Below, one piece after another: positions 37,579 to 47,527 of a DNA stretch of 64,000 nucleotides; positions within the stretch are counted from its first letter, which is position 1; each line of letters starts with the position of its first letter. Made by a program: the position numbers and the translations under genes. The stretch spans positions 38,877-102,876 of the forward strand of contig WRHU01000007.1 of assembly GCA_009783085.1 (NCBI GenBank), in the 5' to 3' direction. This DNA is from Coriobacteriia bacterium (lineage in GTDB: Bacteria; Actinomycetota; Coriobacteriia; Coriobacteriales; UBA8131). A model generated the notes under the pieces. It was not told the origin of the DNA. It did no database searches and saw nothing but the letters and a program-made list of their open reading frames with translations.

Positions 37579-39669
37579 ATGAAAACTCTCGTTGGATGCA
37601 TCGTTGGGATTTTATTCATTTTTGTTTCGTATCTGGGTCTTTCGATTTTTGAGAAAGGTCTGTATGATTCGATTACGGACGACAAAGAAAGTGTAAAAAT
37701 TGACCTTCTTGAAATAGATTATAGTAGGCTTGTTTCTGATGTAGCTACTATTTCTGAGGACACGAAAATTCCCGTACTCACCCCCTTGGTCTCATTGAAA
37801 AACAACCAATACGACTCTTTAATATTTACTACTTCTTTCAACAAAAACTTTCTTAATGTTCCCATAAACAGAGATGACCGCTTGTCTGGTGAAGTGTTAA
37901 TATCAAGCAAGGCGATTGCTGATTGGCGCATAAAAATCTCAACTTTCAATTCTGGCCACATTACTTTCGTGCCCTTTTCTGAGCTAAGGTCGTACCAAAC
38001 TGCTGAGCTTGCCCTTTTTGTTCCCGCTTCAGAGCACCAACTTTTTTGTGAAGAATTAGAGAGTTATGGTTATCGTACGATTGAGAGCCAAAATATTGTC
38101 ATGTCTTCATTCTTCTTAAGCCGCCACGACGTAGAGATTATCCTATTTCTTTCTCTCTTACTGCTCATGGCACTTACGGTGTATTTTTCAGGCAGGTCGA
38201 AGCGTTTTGGCATCTATCGCCTTGAGGGTCATAGTTTGTTCTCAATTGCTTTGCTGGAAGCAAAAAGAATATTGCCGCTTTGTGCGTTTTCAATAAGTTT
38301 AGCACTTGCCATATGCCTTATTGTAATTACGCTCAATAATCCCTACGTTCTCATAAGCTATCTTATCTTTATCGCTCCTTTTTACCTAGCGACCGTAGCA
38401 CTTATTTTTGTACTTTATTCCATTAGCTCACTTATCGCCATCGGCGGAACTAGCTATCAAAAAATAAAAGGACAATCGAAGCTACGAGGCATCTACTATG
38501 CCTCTCTATGCTTTAAGTGTTTCGCATCAGCCCTACTTGTTATTGCGAGTGTATCTTTGCTGTTAAGCCTAAAGGATACTGCCCAGATTATTGAATCAAA
38601 AACTAAGGCTATAGAAGCACTACAAGACTACGCTACGCTTCACATCGAAGGAGTTTATGATGATAACATCATGGATTTTGTACCTAACTTCCAAGAGTTG
38701 TTCCAAGTTTTAGATAACGAGCGAAATGTAGTGATAATAACGCCTGAGTCTGTCTATTTTGATCCAGATGACAGCTCAGATCCCTTGAACAATACTTCAG
38801 TAATTGACGTAAATGAAAACTATCTGAACGTCAATCCCCTGTTTGATTCCAATAACAAGAGAATTGATCTTGCCGCCTACGCCTCAGATCTCCTTGTTGT
38901 GCTTGCGCCTGAGTCTGCAAAAGAATCTCAAAGTGAGCTAACTGAATATATACTAAAGGTGCAAAATGACAACCACAACCTTATCAAGGAGAAAATCAAG
39001 ATTATATGGTACAAGGAGGGGCAAAAGGTCATCACTTTCAGTCCAGACGCTATTCCAACCGGACCAGAAGCTTCTGGTGACGTAGCTTTTTCAAGTTCCG
39101 ATGTTTTAACTGATCCATTCCTTTTCGTTTATAACGAGAACTACTACTCTGCTGATTTTTTTGCGGATGTTTTTCTTGCGGATTCCGTATACATTGAGGT
39201 AGTAGAAGAAAATCCCTACAATGAGCTCAGGCCTGCTATAGAGACCGCAGGACTTGAGAGAGTGGTTGCGCAGGCATCACCTGTTTCAGTTTTTTATGAT
39301 GATATGCTGCAATCTATGCGGGCAAATCAAGTGTACAATTCCGCAGAGCTTGCGGTTTATGCACTCGTAGTCCTCCTCTGTCTTTTCTACGTTTGCAGTG
39401 TTTTCTTTGAGACAAATAGACGACCCTTGTCAATTAGACTCATAAATGGCTACTCGTTTGTCATAAATGCCCGCAAGCATTTTATTGCGCTTCTGGTGAC
39501 TTTTATAGCAGGTTGGCTTGTTTTCATAATGCCCGATATGCCTGAGAATTATCGAAATTTTACTAAAGGCTCGTTTGCTGTTATTTCAATAGCAGAACTT
39601 CTTATTGTATTCGTTTTTATCAGAAGCATGATTATAAAAGGCTGTGCAAGCTTTTTGAAAGGAAAGTGA
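37579..39669 (+). CDS. Lactococcin 972-associated 7-TM membrane protein
   Basis: 696 residues. ATG at 37579 follows AAGGAG. One N-terminal TM segment (residues 2-24), a long extracytoplasmic region, a block of TM helices in the middle (VEIILFLSLLLLMALTVYF onwards), a second extracytoplasmic region (approx. 360-590) and C-terminal helices. This layout and its place after the bacteriocin match the bacteriocin-associated integral membrane (putative immunity) family. It probably works with the next ABC ATPase in immunity or export. Confidence 0.85.
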   Translation: MKTLVGCIVGILFIFVSYLGLSIFEKGLYDSITDDKESVKIDLLEIDYSRLVSDVATISEDTKIPVLTPLVSLKNNQYDSLIFTTSFNKNFLNVPINRDDRLSGEVLISSKAIADWRIKISTFNSGHITFVPFSELRSYQTAELALFVPASEHQLFCEELESYGYRTIESQNIVMSSFFLSRHDVEIILFLSLLLLMALTVYFSGRSKRFGIYRLEGHSLFSIALLEAKRILPLCAFSISLALAICLIVITLNNPYVLISYLIFIAPFYLATVALIFVLYSISSLIAIGGTSYQKIKGQSKLRGIYYASLCFKCFASALLVIASVSLLLSLKDTAQIIESKTKAIEALQDYATLHIEGVYDDNIMDFVPNFQELFQVLDNERNVVIITPESVYFDPDDSSDPLNNTSVIDVNENYLNVNPLFDSNNKRIDLAAYASDLLVVLAPESAKESQSELTEYILKVQNDNHNLIKEKIKIIWYKEGQKVITFSPDAIPTGPEASGDVAFSSSDVLTDPFLFVYNENYYSADFFADVFLADSVYIEVVEENPYNELRPAIETAGLERVVAQASPVSVFYDDMLQSMRANQVYNSAELAVYALVVLLCLFYVCSVFFETNRRPLSIRLINGYSFVINARKHFIALLVTFIAGWLVFIMPDMPENYRNFTKGSFAVISIAELLIVFVFIRSMIIKGCASFLKGK

Positions 39670-39671
39670 AT

Positions 39672-40319
39672 ATGAGTGTCATTATAGAACTGAAAAATGT
39701 GTCTAAGACTTTTGGTTCAAAACAGCTCTTTTCTAGCCTAAACCTAGCAATAGAGAAGGGGGAGTTTGTTTCGATAACAGGACCCAGTGGCGTTGGCAAG
39801 ACCACCCTCCTAAACATCATTGCGCTTTTAGAAAAATCTGATTCTGGCGATGTGATAGTGTGCGGAAAGAGGAATCCTCGCCTTGGAAGCAGAGTGGCCT
39901 CGCAGCTTTTGCGCAAGGAAATATCGTATGTTTTTCAAAACTTCGGCCTCATAGATGATGCTACAGTCAATGAGAACTTAGACATAGCAGGACACTTTTT
40001 GAAAATGCGTCGCGCTGACAAGAGTGAACTAAAAGAAAGTGTTTTGCATCTTGTGGGACTTCCCGACATACTACATGAGAAAGTTCATTACCTTTCAGGC
40101 GGAGAGCAACAGCGAGTTGCTCTTGCAAAAGCGATCATGAAGGACAGTAGCATTATTCTTGCTGACGAACCAACAGGAAGCTTGGATGACGCGAATAGAG
40201 ATGGCATACTCGCCATTTTTAGGCATCTTAATGAAAACGGCAAAACTATTGTTTTTGTAACACACGACCAGGAGGTATCACGTGCAGCAAGTCGTCAGAT
40301 AGCTTTAGGTATTGCCTAG
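39672..40319 (+). CDS. ABC transporter ATP-binding protein (lactococcin 972 type)
   Basis: 215 residues from the ATG at 39672; a GTG at 39666 overlaps the previous stop as GTGA. Walker A is GPSGVGKTT, Q-loop in VFQNFG, signature LSGGEQQRVALAKA, Walker B IILADEPTGSLDD, H-loop VFVTHD. Belongs to the MacB/LolD-like class typical of lactococcin 972 loci, energising the neighbouring membrane protein. Confidence 0.93.
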   Translation: MSVIIELKNVSKTFGSKQLFSSLNLAIEKGEFVSITGPSGVGKTTLLNIIALLEKSDSGDVIVCGKRNPRLGSRVASQLLRKEISYVFQNFGLIDDATVNENLDIAGHFLKMRRADKSELKESVLHLVGLPDILHEKVHYLSGGEQQRVALAKAIMKDSSIILADEPTGSLDDANRDGILAIFRHLNENGKTIVFVTHDQEVSRAASRQIALGIA

Positions 40320-40535
40320 GCTGTACGGTTCACACTCGCCAAATATCCTTTGGCGCTTCTTGTGGCTTGCCTTAGTTTTCCACTCCAATCATTGTTAGCT
40401 TGGCATAAAATCATTTGGGAGTGGAAGTTGCCCCACTTTTTTCGTATCTGCCTTGGTGGGATACTAATAAAAAGTAGCGTTTGGTGTCCCACCAAACATT
40501 TGTGTATTTGAAAGCAAACAGAAAAGTGGTGGAGC
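40320..40535. other. Spacer with two inverted repeats
   Basis: TTGGTGGGA (40453-40461) pairs with TCCCACCAA (40487-40495), and CCACTCC near 40380 pairs with GGAGTGG near 40421. No gene. The first may be a regulatory dyad or a transcript end between the ABC gene and the broken permease. Confidence 0.4.
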
Positions 40536-41160
40536 TTGCAATATATTAAATATCTTATCTCAAAGTCATTTAGCATACTGGTCATAACAACAGCTACAGC
40601 GGTTCTCATTTCTTATTTTTTTGCAGTTTTCGTTGATGCGTTTGTTATGGTAAGACAGCCGCAAGACTTACTTTCTTCTGAACACTATACTTTTTCTATA
40701 GGAGACGAACGCGAAAAAATTGACGACGAGGATTTGAGATTATCTAATCTGCTTGAGGTTTTAAAAAATGAAAAAAAAGAGCTTTGTTTTACATAAGGCT
40801 TCTCCGATAAACGGCACAACAGGCATTTATTGCTATCAGCAAAACTTCAGCCCCGATTTAGTTTCTGGCAGGTCTTTTGTTGAGGAAGACTTTAGTAGCC
40901 AAACCAACGTTGCCTTAGTTTGCGAAGCCCTTTATGATGAACTCAGAGCAACAGGAGAAGAGGCGACACTTCTTTTTGACAACGATTGCTATGAAGTTAT
41001 TGGGGTTTACAGGCGTAGCAACAACCAAATTAACTCTGATTCTCGCGCTTACTATAACCTTGGATCATCAAATATTCTGCAAGGTGACAACAGCATTAAT
41101 TATTGTAAGCAGGCGATTGTTATTTCTGATGGGAAACTTGTTTTGAATCCGACACTGTAA
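40536..41160 (+). pseudogene. Frameshifted, truncated FtsX/MacB-like permease
   Basis: The first frame (from TTG 40536) encodes a TM helix (FSILVITTATAVLISYFFAV) and the start of an extracytoplasmic domain, then stops at 40796. A second frame continues the same domain from about 40768 (SFVLHKASPINGTTGIYCY, SGRSFVEEDF, NVALVCEALYDEL), as in MacB periplasmic core domains. The switch is at a run of eight A (about 40770-40777); removing one A joins the frames. The protein then ends at 41160 without the three C-terminal TM helices of this class, so it is also truncated. Confidence 0.75.
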
Positions 41161-41245
41161 GCATAACTAAGGCTAGAGGATTTCTTTTGAAGTTTCTACG
41201 GCTGTTTGGAGTTGTCAGCCAACCTACCAACCTGTCAACCAACCC

Positions 41246-41274
41246 TTGACTTTCTCGGCAAAAAGGCGTATAAA
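41246..41274 (+). promoter_or_regulatory. Promoter of candidate small RNA
   Basis: TTGACT (41246-41251), 17-base spacer, TATAAA (41269-41274). Expected start near 41281, right before the structured element. Confidence 0.6.
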
Positions 41275-41280
41275 ATACTC

Positions 41281-41370
41281 AACAAGAAAGTGGCTGTACC
41301 ACCCAGATGAAACGCCAATCAATCGGCGGCCTTAGGGGCAAATGTGGGGTGACGGAGCCACTTTCTTTTT
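41281..41370 (+). ncRNA. Candidate structured small RNA ending in a terminator
   Basis: About 90 bases bounded by a perfect 12-base-pair stem: 41284-41295 (AAGAAAGTGGCT) pairs with 41356-41367, followed by T residues. Inside are CACCC/GGGTG (41300-41304 with 41347-41351), CGCC/GGCG (41313-41316 with 41325-41328) and GCC/GGC (41329-41331 with 41337-41339), so a nested multi-helix fold is possible. It has its own promoter and sits more than 200 bases before uvrA. No known family was recognised. It could be a small RNA or a terminating riboswitch. Confidence 0.55.
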
Positions 41371-41598
41371 GCGTAAGCCGCAGATGAGCGCAAAAGCGCA
41401 AAGGCTGCTAAAATACCAAAATTGCATGAAGTGTTGCTGTGTTTTCAGATGTTGCCGCGCAGACGGGCGACCGTTACGGCGCTAGAAAGGTTGAGCAACA
41501 CAGAGCAATGAACAATAAAGAGCAATGAACAATACAGAGCTATACAGACCAACGAGCAATAAGCAGCACTCGATACCACAAAACCACAAGGAGCAGGT
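41371..41598. repeat. Spacer before uvrA with 17-bp tandem repeat
   Basis: AGAGCAATGAACAATAA (41502-41518) is repeated directly with one change (41519-41535), followed by degenerate units (AGAGCTATACAGACC, ACGAGCAATAAGCAGC). No SOS box of the GAACnnnnGTTC type was seen here. Confidence 0.8.
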
Positions 41599-44460
41599 GT
41601 GTCCGACTCGATAGTTATCCGTGGTGCCCGCGAGCACAACCTAAAAAACATAGACGTTACTATCCCGCGCGATAAGCTCGTGGTTATCACCGGGCTTTCT
41701 GGCTCGGGCAAATCCTCGCTTGCGTTTGACACTATGTATGCCGAGGGGCAACGGCGCTACGTTGAGTCGCTTTCTGCCTATGCGCGCCAGTTTTTAGGGC
41801 AAATGGACAAGCCCGACTTGGACTCTATCGACGGGCTTTCTCCGGCGGTTTCCATCGATCAAAAAACCACATCAAAAAACCCTCGCTCGACGGTTGGCAC
41901 GGTCACCGAGATTTACGATTACCTCCGCTTGTTGTTTGCTCGCATTGGTATTCCTCATTGTCCCGTGTGCGGTAGGGAAATTAAGCGCCAAACCACCGAC
42001 CAAGTAGTGGATAACATACTTGAGCACGTTGCCGCTATGGAAAGTAAGCGCGCGCTCATTCTCGCACCGATAATCAGAGGGCGCAAAGGCGAGTACGACA
42101 AACTTTTTGATAACTTACGCAAAGAAGGTTTCGCACGTGTGCGCGTTGACGGAGAAGTGCACAACCTTTCAGATGAGATAAAACTTGATAAAAAATACAA
42201 GCACAACATCGATGTAGTGGTTGATAGGCTCACGCTTGAAAAAAGTTCGCTTGCTCGCATTAGCGAGGCGATTGAAACGGCAACTCGACTAGCAGAGGGT
42301 AATGTTATCGTCGATTTTGTTGACAACGAGCAAGACGAGGAAACGTTCTCGCTCGCATTGGCGTGTCCGGTGCATGGGCATTCGATGAATGAGCTTGAGC
42401 CCCGCGACTTTTCTTTTAACACTCCTTATGGGGCCTGCCCCGACTGCCTTGGTCTAGGTTTCAAAAATGAGGTTGACCCGTCGCTCATCATTCCTGACCC
42501 TACGCTTTCGTTAGGCGAGGGGGCGTATCAGGTGGTCAACGTCAATTCAAATTACCTGCCGCAGGTGCTTACTTCGGTCGCAAATCATCTTGGGGTTGAC
42601 GTTACTACGCCGTGGGAGGATTATTCTCTTGAGGTGCGCCGTGTTTTTCTTGACGGCCTGGGCGACACCAAGGTGCGCATTGACTACGTTACCCGCGACG
42701 GGCGTGACACCCATTGGACTATAAAGTGGGACGGCTTGCTTGAGTTTACCATGCAGCGCTACCGCGAAACACAAAGCGAGATGACCAAGCAGCGTCTTGA
42801 GGAATATCTGTCTATTACGCCCTGTAAAACCTGTGGTGGCGCACGCCTCAAGCCAGAGATTTTGGCGGTAACGGTAGGCGAGCGCAATATCCATGAGGTT
42901 ACTTTGCTCTCGGCTGCGCAAAGCCTTGAGTTTTTTGAGGAGCTTGCTGGCAAACTCGACGAGCGAGAGCAGCAAATTGGCGGACGCATTATCAAAGAGA
43001 TTCTTGAGCGCCTGCGGTTTTTGGTTGACGTGGGCCTTGACTACCTTACGTTGGATCGTGCTACAGCAAGCCTTAGTGGGGGAGAAGCGCAGCGTATTCG
43101 CCTTGCCACGCAAATAGGCGCAGGACTTATGGGCGTGCTCTATATTCTTGACGAGCCCTCTATTGGCTTGCACCAGCGCGACAATGAGCGACTTATTGCC
43201 ACCTTGGAACGCCTGCGCGACTTAGGAAACACCGTTATTGTGGTTGAGCATGACGAGGAAACCATACGCTGTGCCGATCACATTTTAGACATTGGCCCCG
43301 GAGCAGGGGAGATGGGTGGGCACATTGTTGCCGAGGGTAAGCTCAAAGATATTCTGGGCGCAAAAAACTCCCTTACGGCAGATTACTTAAGCGGACGGCG
43401 TAGTATTCCCGTTCCGCAGCAAAGGCGCATGCCAGAAGGCTCTCTTGCGGCCGCCACAAAAGCTGGTGCTGTTCTTAAAATCGAGGGCGTAAGCGAGAAC
43501 AATCTGCAGAACATAGATATTGCTATTCCATTTGGCACTTTAACAGTGGTAACGGGCGTAAGCGGTTCGGGCAAATCGTCACTTATTACCGACACACTTG
43601 CCCCAGCACTCACCAACCGTATACACCGCTCGCATAAGCGTGTGGGCGCATATCAAAAGCTTACGGGACTAGACAGGATAGACAAGGTTATCGACATCGA
43701 CCAGTCGCCCATTGGGCGTACGCCGCGCTCCAACCCTGCCACCTACGTGGGCTTATGGGACGACATTCGCTCGCTGTTTTCATCTATGCCAGAGTCGCGT
43801 GCGCGCGGCTATGCTCCCGGACGCTTCTCCTTTAATGTTGCCGGCGGGCGCTGCGAGGCGTGCAAGGGCGACGGACAACTCAAAATCGAGATGCACTTTT
43901 TGCCGGATATTTACGTGCCCTGCGAGGTCTGCCACGGCGCACGCTACAACCGAGAAACCCTGCAAGTTGCCTACCGAGGCAAAAACGTTGCCGACATTCT
44001 CAGCATGAGCGTCGAAGAAGCTCTGCACTTTTTTGAAAACATTCCAACGCTTTCTCGCAAGCTACAAACCCTGCACGACGTAGGGCTTGGTTACATCAAG
44101 CTGGGGCAGCCTGCCACTACCCTCAGCGGCGGCGAGGCACAGCGCGTCAAACTGGCAAGCGAGCTTCAGCGCAGGCAAACGGGCAAGACTTTTTATATCC
44201 TTGACGAGCCCACCACCGGCTTGCATTTTGACGATGTGCGGCAGCTTTTGGAGGTTTTGCAACGGCTGGTTGATTACGGCAATACGGTACTGGTAATCGA
44301 GCATAATCTCGACATTATTAAGTCGGCTGACTACCTTATTGACCTCGGGCCCGAGGGTGGCATACGTGGTGGCGAGATTGTTGCAACAGGCACGCCTGAG
44401 CAGGTGGCAAAAAACAAAAAGAGTTACACGGGGCAATTTCTCGCACGATTGCTCAAATAA
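41599..44460 (+). CDS. uvrA: Excinuclease ABC subunit A
   Basis: Damage-recognition ATPase of nucleotide excision repair. GTG start with AAGGAG five bases upstream; 953 residues. Two ABC modules: Walker [15 protein letters not shown] and [14 protein letters not shown]; signatures [13 protein letters not shown] and [13 protein letters not shown]; Walker [13 protein letters not shown] and [12 protein letters not shown]. Zinc-binding cysteine clusters [30 protein letters not shown] and CEVCHGARY are present. Full length, no damage. Confidence 0.97.
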   Translation: MSDSIVIRGAREHNLKNIDVTIPRDKLVVITGLSGSGKSSLAFDTMYAEGQRRYVESLSAYARQFLGQMDKPDLDSIDGLSPAVSIDQKTTSKNPRSTVGTVTEIYDYLRLLFARIGIPHCPVCGREIKRQTTDQVVDNILEHVAAMESKRALILAPIIRGRKGEYDKLFDNLRKEGFARVRVDGEVHNLSDEIKLDKKYKHNIDVVVDRLTLEKSSLARISEAIETATRLAEGNVIVDFVDNEQDEETFSLALACPVHGHSMNELEPRDFSFNTPYGACPDCLGLGFKNEVDPSLIIPDPTLSLGEGAYQVVNVNSNYLPQVLTSVANHLGVDVTTPWEDYSLEVRRVFLDGLGDTKVRIDYVTRDGRDTHWTIKWDGLLEFTMQRYRETQSEMTKQRLEEYLSITPCKTCGGARLKPEILAVTVGERNIHEVTLLSAAQSLEFFEELAGKLDEREQQIGGRIIKEILERLRFLVDVGLDYLTLDRATASLSGGEAQRIRLATQIGAGLMGVLYILDEPSIGLHQRDNERLIATLERLRDLGNTVIVVEHDEETIRCADHILDIGPGAGEMGGHIVAEGKLKDILGAKNSLTADYLSGRRSIPVPQQRRMPEGSLAAATKAGAVLKIEGVSENNLQNIDIAIPFGTLTVVTGVSGSGKSSLITDTLAPALTNRIHRSHKRVGAYQKLTGLDRIDKVIDIDQSPIGRTPRSNPATYVGLWDDIRSLFSSMPESRARGYAPGRFSFNVAGGRCEACKGDGQLKIEMHFLPDIYVPCEVCHGARYNRETLQVAYRGKNVADILSMSVEEALHFFENIPTLSRKLQTLHDVGLGYIKLGQPATTLSGGEAQRVKLASELQRRQTGKTFYILDEPTTGLHFDDVRQLLEVLQRLVDYGNTVLVIEHNLDIIKSADYLIDLGPEGGIRGGEIVATGTPEQVAKNKKSYTGQFLARLLK

Positions 44461-44564
44461 ACCACCCCCACGGCAACAACCAGCAGCTATTTACCAACAA
44501 TACCGCCACAAAACCACCGTTGACCGAAAAAATCTTTACCGTTTACGTCTTTTGTAACCGTTTA

Positions 44565-44595
44565 TTGACTTATCATAGATTTATGCAAATAAAAT
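44565..44595 (+). promoter_or_regulatory. ech operon promoter
   Basis: TTGACT (44565-44570) and TAAAAT (44590-44595) with a 19-base spacer, about 50 bases before the first hydrogenase gene. Confidence 0.45.
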
Positions 44596-44644
44596 ATGTT
44601 ATCGGGATGGCTACAATTATTTAGTTTGAAAAGGAGGACGAAAC

Positions 44645-46630
44645 GTGGAGATCGTTGGTTTTCTCATTATTTTTCCTGTGATAGCTGCTGCGGCGTTGCT
44701 TTTTGCCCGCAATGATACCCTGCGTGCAGGCGTTGTTATTGCTTCTTCCGCCATCATTATGGTCGCAACGGTTGTGCTGGCAGCTGGTTATCTGTTTTCT
44801 CCCGCAGTCTTTATGGGAATGACAGACACAGAAATGCCCATTCCGCATTTGGCGGAGTACATCACCTATGGCACGTTGGCAATCGACATTATTGTGAGCG
44901 CCTACATCATTGTCAAAGGTTTTATGCACAAACGCTACCTTGCGATTGCTCTTGCAGCCGTACAAGTGTGCATCGTAATACTCTTTGAGATTTTTATTGC
45001 TCCAGGAGTCGAGATAAAAAATCACCTGTACATCGACCAATTCTCCGTTATCATGGCGCTGATTATTGGCATCGTTGGTTGCGGTATCTGTATCTACTCG
45101 CTGGGTTATATGCGCGAGTTTCAAAAGCATGAGGACGAAAAAGGCGCACCTGACCGTCGTCCGGTATTCTTTGCGCTCATGTTCTTGTTCCTTTCTGCAA
45201 TGTTTGCCATCGTATTTGCCAACAACCTTACGTGGTTGTTCTGTGCTTGGGAAGTAACAACGGTTTGCTCTTTTGCGCTTATCGGATACACGCGCACTGC
45301 AGAGGCTATCGACAACTCCTTCCGTCAAATTATTATGAATCTTTTGGGCGGCTTGGCGTTTGCCGTGGCACTCGTGTTATTGGGCATTGGCGAAACTCCC
45401 GTTCTCGAGCTTGATATGCTCATCAAATTGGGCAGCGGCGGAGGCCTCTTTATGCTTCCCGTTATGCTCATTGCGGTAGCTGGCTTTACCAAAGCGGCTC
45501 AGATGCCCTTCCAAAGCTGGTTGCTTGGTGCAATGGTGGCACCTACGCCCACCAGTGCCTTGCTCCACTCATCTACCATGGTTAAGGCGGGTGTGTTTAT
45601 TCTCATAAAACTTGCACCTTGCTTTGGCTTTAACGCCAATGGCATGATGGTTGTGCTGGTTGGCGGCTTGACCTTCCTGTTCTGCTCAGCGGTTGCTATC
45701 TCGCAAACCAACGCCAAGCGGGTGTTGGCGTATTCGACGGTGGCAAACCTCGGCCTTATTGTTGCGTGTGCGGGTCTTGGTACGCCAGAGGCAGTTTGGG
45801 CAGCAATTTTCCTCCTTATTTTCCACGCCGTAGCCAAGTCGCTGTTGTTCTTGTGTGTTGGTACGGCTGAGCATCACATTGGTAGCCGCGACATCGAAGA
45901 CATGGATGCGATATTCGAAAAAATGCCCCGCCTCGCACTGTATATGGCGCTCGGTATTTTGTGTATGTTTATCGCACCGTTTGGTATGCTCATTTCCAAA
46001 TGGGCAACTATCGTTTCTGTTGTTGACAGTTACAACGTCGCTCTCATGTTTATCTTGGCGTTTGGCTCAGCACTTACCTTTATTTTCTGGGTCAAATGGC
46101 TGGGAAAGATACTTGCTATCGCTCACGCAAAAACCAATGTCGAAAAAGGCATTTTCCCCTCAGAGTGGGTATCGCTCGGCCTTATGGCAGCGCTGGTTAT
46201 TGGCGTAAGTGTTTTGTTCCCTCTGATTTCTCAAGAGGTGGTTGTTCCGTATCTTATTGGGGTAGGCAGCGACCTTCTGGTTGGTAGCAACGCCGCATGG
46301 AACGGCATTACGGCAACTATCGACTTTGATAATTTGCTTATCATGGCGATTATTGTTGCGGTGCTGCTTGGTGCTTTTGTTATCCAGATGCTCATGCGTG
46401 GCCGCAATACCGACAACACCGACATTTATCTTTCTGGTGTGGGTCTTGATTTCGAGAAGCGCACCTTCCGCAATTCGCTCTCGGGCGAAAGCGAGGCAAC
46501 GCAGCGTAACTGGTATTTGGGCTCATGGTTTGGCGAGCCCGTGGTACTGCCGATAGGAAATATCCTTACCATCGTTATTATGGCAGCAGGTCTAGTCCTT
46601 GCGTGTCTGGGGATAGGAGGCCTCCTGTGA
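44645..46630 (+). CDS. echA: Ech hydrogenase subunit A (NuoL/antiporter-like)
   Basis: Large membrane subunit of an energy-converting group 4 [NiFe] hydrogenase; related to complex I NuoL and Mrp antiporters and carries the ion path. 661 residues with about 15 helices. Conserved proton-path segments are FCAWEVTTVCSFALIG (Glu in a TM helix), AGFTKAAQMPFQSWLLGAM, and PTPTSALLHSSTMVKAGVFIL with Lys and His. GTG start after AAAAGGAGG. First gene of six; its last 4 bases overlap echB. Confidence 0.93.
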   Translation: MEIVGFLIIFPVIAAAALLFARNDTLRAGVVIASSAIIMVATVVLAAGYLFSPAVFMGMTDTEMPIPHLAEYITYGTLAIDIIVSAYIIVKGFMHKRYLAIALAAVQVCIVILFEIFIAPGVEIKNHLYIDQFSVIMALIIGIVGCGICIYSLGYMREFQKHEDEKGAPDRRPVFFALMFLFLSAMFAIVFANNLTWLFCAWEVTTVCSFALIGYTRTAEAIDNSFRQIIMNLLGGLAFAVALVLLGIGETPVLELDMLIKLGSGGGLFMLPVMLIAVAGFTKAAQMPFQSWLLGAMVAPTPTSALLHSSTMVKAGVFILIKLAPCFGFNANGMMVVLVGGLTFLFCSAVAISQTNAKRVLAYSTVANLGLIVACAGLGTPEAVWAAIFLLIFHAVAKSLLFLCVGTAEHHIGSRDIEDMDAIFEKMPRLALYMALGILCMFIAPFGMLISKWATIVSVVDSYNVALMFILAFGSALTFIFWVKWLGKILAIAHAKTNVEKGIFPSEWVSLGLMAALVIGVSVLFPLISQEVVVPYLIGVGSDLLVGSNAAWNGITATIDFDNLLIMAIIVAVLLGAFVIQMLMRGRNTDNTDIYLSGVGLDFEKRTFRNSLSGESEATQRNWYLGSWFGEPVVLPIGNILTIVIMAAGLVLACLGIGGLL

Positions 46631-47511
46631 CTGTTGTAACTTTTCTCATCGCGCTTGTTGGATTTATTGTAGGCGGAGCGGTGCTTGGCTGTTTGCTCAC
46701 GGGTATTGACCGCATCATTACCGCACGCATGCAAAGCCGTGTTGGGCCGCCGCTGCTCCAACCGTACTACGACGTGCGCAAGTTGCTGGCAAAAGACAAG
46801 CGTTCCGTTAATGATTTCCAAGGTTTTTACGTACTGCTTGCGCTTTTGTTTGCCATTTTGGCTGGTGCATTTTTCTTTGCCGGTGGCAACTTGCTGCTGG
46901 TGGTATTTGTTATTACGCTTTCAACCCTGTTCTTTATTGTCGCCGCCTATTCGACTCGCTCTCCTTACGCCGAGATTGGCGCTGAGCGCGAGATTATGCA
47001 GGTGGCATCGTATGAGCCTATGGTTATCTTGTTTGCCATTGCGTTCTACATTGCAACGGGCTCGTTTAACGTGAGCCAAGTGTTTGAACTTAAGGCACCC
47101 ATCATCGCAGTTTTGCCGCTCATTTTCTTAGGCTTACTGTTTATTCTCACCATCAAACTGCGCAAATCTCCCTTTGATTTGAGCTATTCTCACCACGCAC
47201 ACCAAGAACTCGTCAAGGGCATCTCGACTGAGATGAGCGGACGCACCTTGGCTTTGGTTGAGATTATGCACTGGTACGAGAATGTTTTGTTCCTCGGCTG
47301 GATGGGGCTTTTTGTAGTTTGGGCAAGCTGGCTTGCTATTCCGCTGGCTATTCTTGCCGTAGTGCTTATATATTTCCTCGAGATTTTAATCGACAACAAC
47401 TTTGCGCGGGTAAAGTGGCAATCGATGTTCAAATGGTCATGGATCGTAACCTTGGTCTTGAGCTTTGTGAACATTATCGTTTTGGGCCTCTTGCCGGGCA
47501 TACTGTGGTAG
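46627..47511 (+). CDS. echB: Ech hydrogenase subunit B (NuoH-like)
   Basis: Membrane subunit connecting the soluble hydrogenase to the ion pump. GTG overlaps the echA stop (GTGA) with AGGAGG upstream. 294 residues, about 8 helices, with the NuoH/HycD-type loop ARMQSRVGPPLLQPYYDVRKLL, the acidic stretch YAEIGAEREIMQ and KSPFDLSYSHHAHQELVKG. Typical EchB length. Confidence 0.93.
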   Translation: MTVVTFLIALVGFIVGGAVLGCLLTGIDRIITARMQSRVGPPLLQPYYDVRKLLAKDKRSVNDFQGFYVLLALLFAILAGAFFFAGGNLLLVVFVITLSTLFFIVAAYSTRSPYAEIGAEREIMQVASYEPMVILFAIAFYIATGSFNVSQVFELKAPIIAVLPLIFLGLLFILTIKLRKSPFDLSYSHHAHQELVKGISTEMSGRTLALVEIMHWYENVLFLGWMGLFVVWASWLAIPLAILAVVLIYFLEILIDNNFARVKWQSMFKWSWIVTLVLSFVNIIVLGLLPGILW

Positions 47512-47527
47512 AAGGAGGCTTGTACTA

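Noticed and set aside
41281..41370. SRP 4.5S RNA or a known riboswitch
   Set aside because: No GGAAGCAGCC-type SRP loop and no motif of classes I know; left as an unassigned RNA.
41161..41598. SOS box before uvrA
   Set aside because: Searched for GAACnnnnGTTC; only partial GAACAAT matches, so LexA control of uvrA is not supported here.
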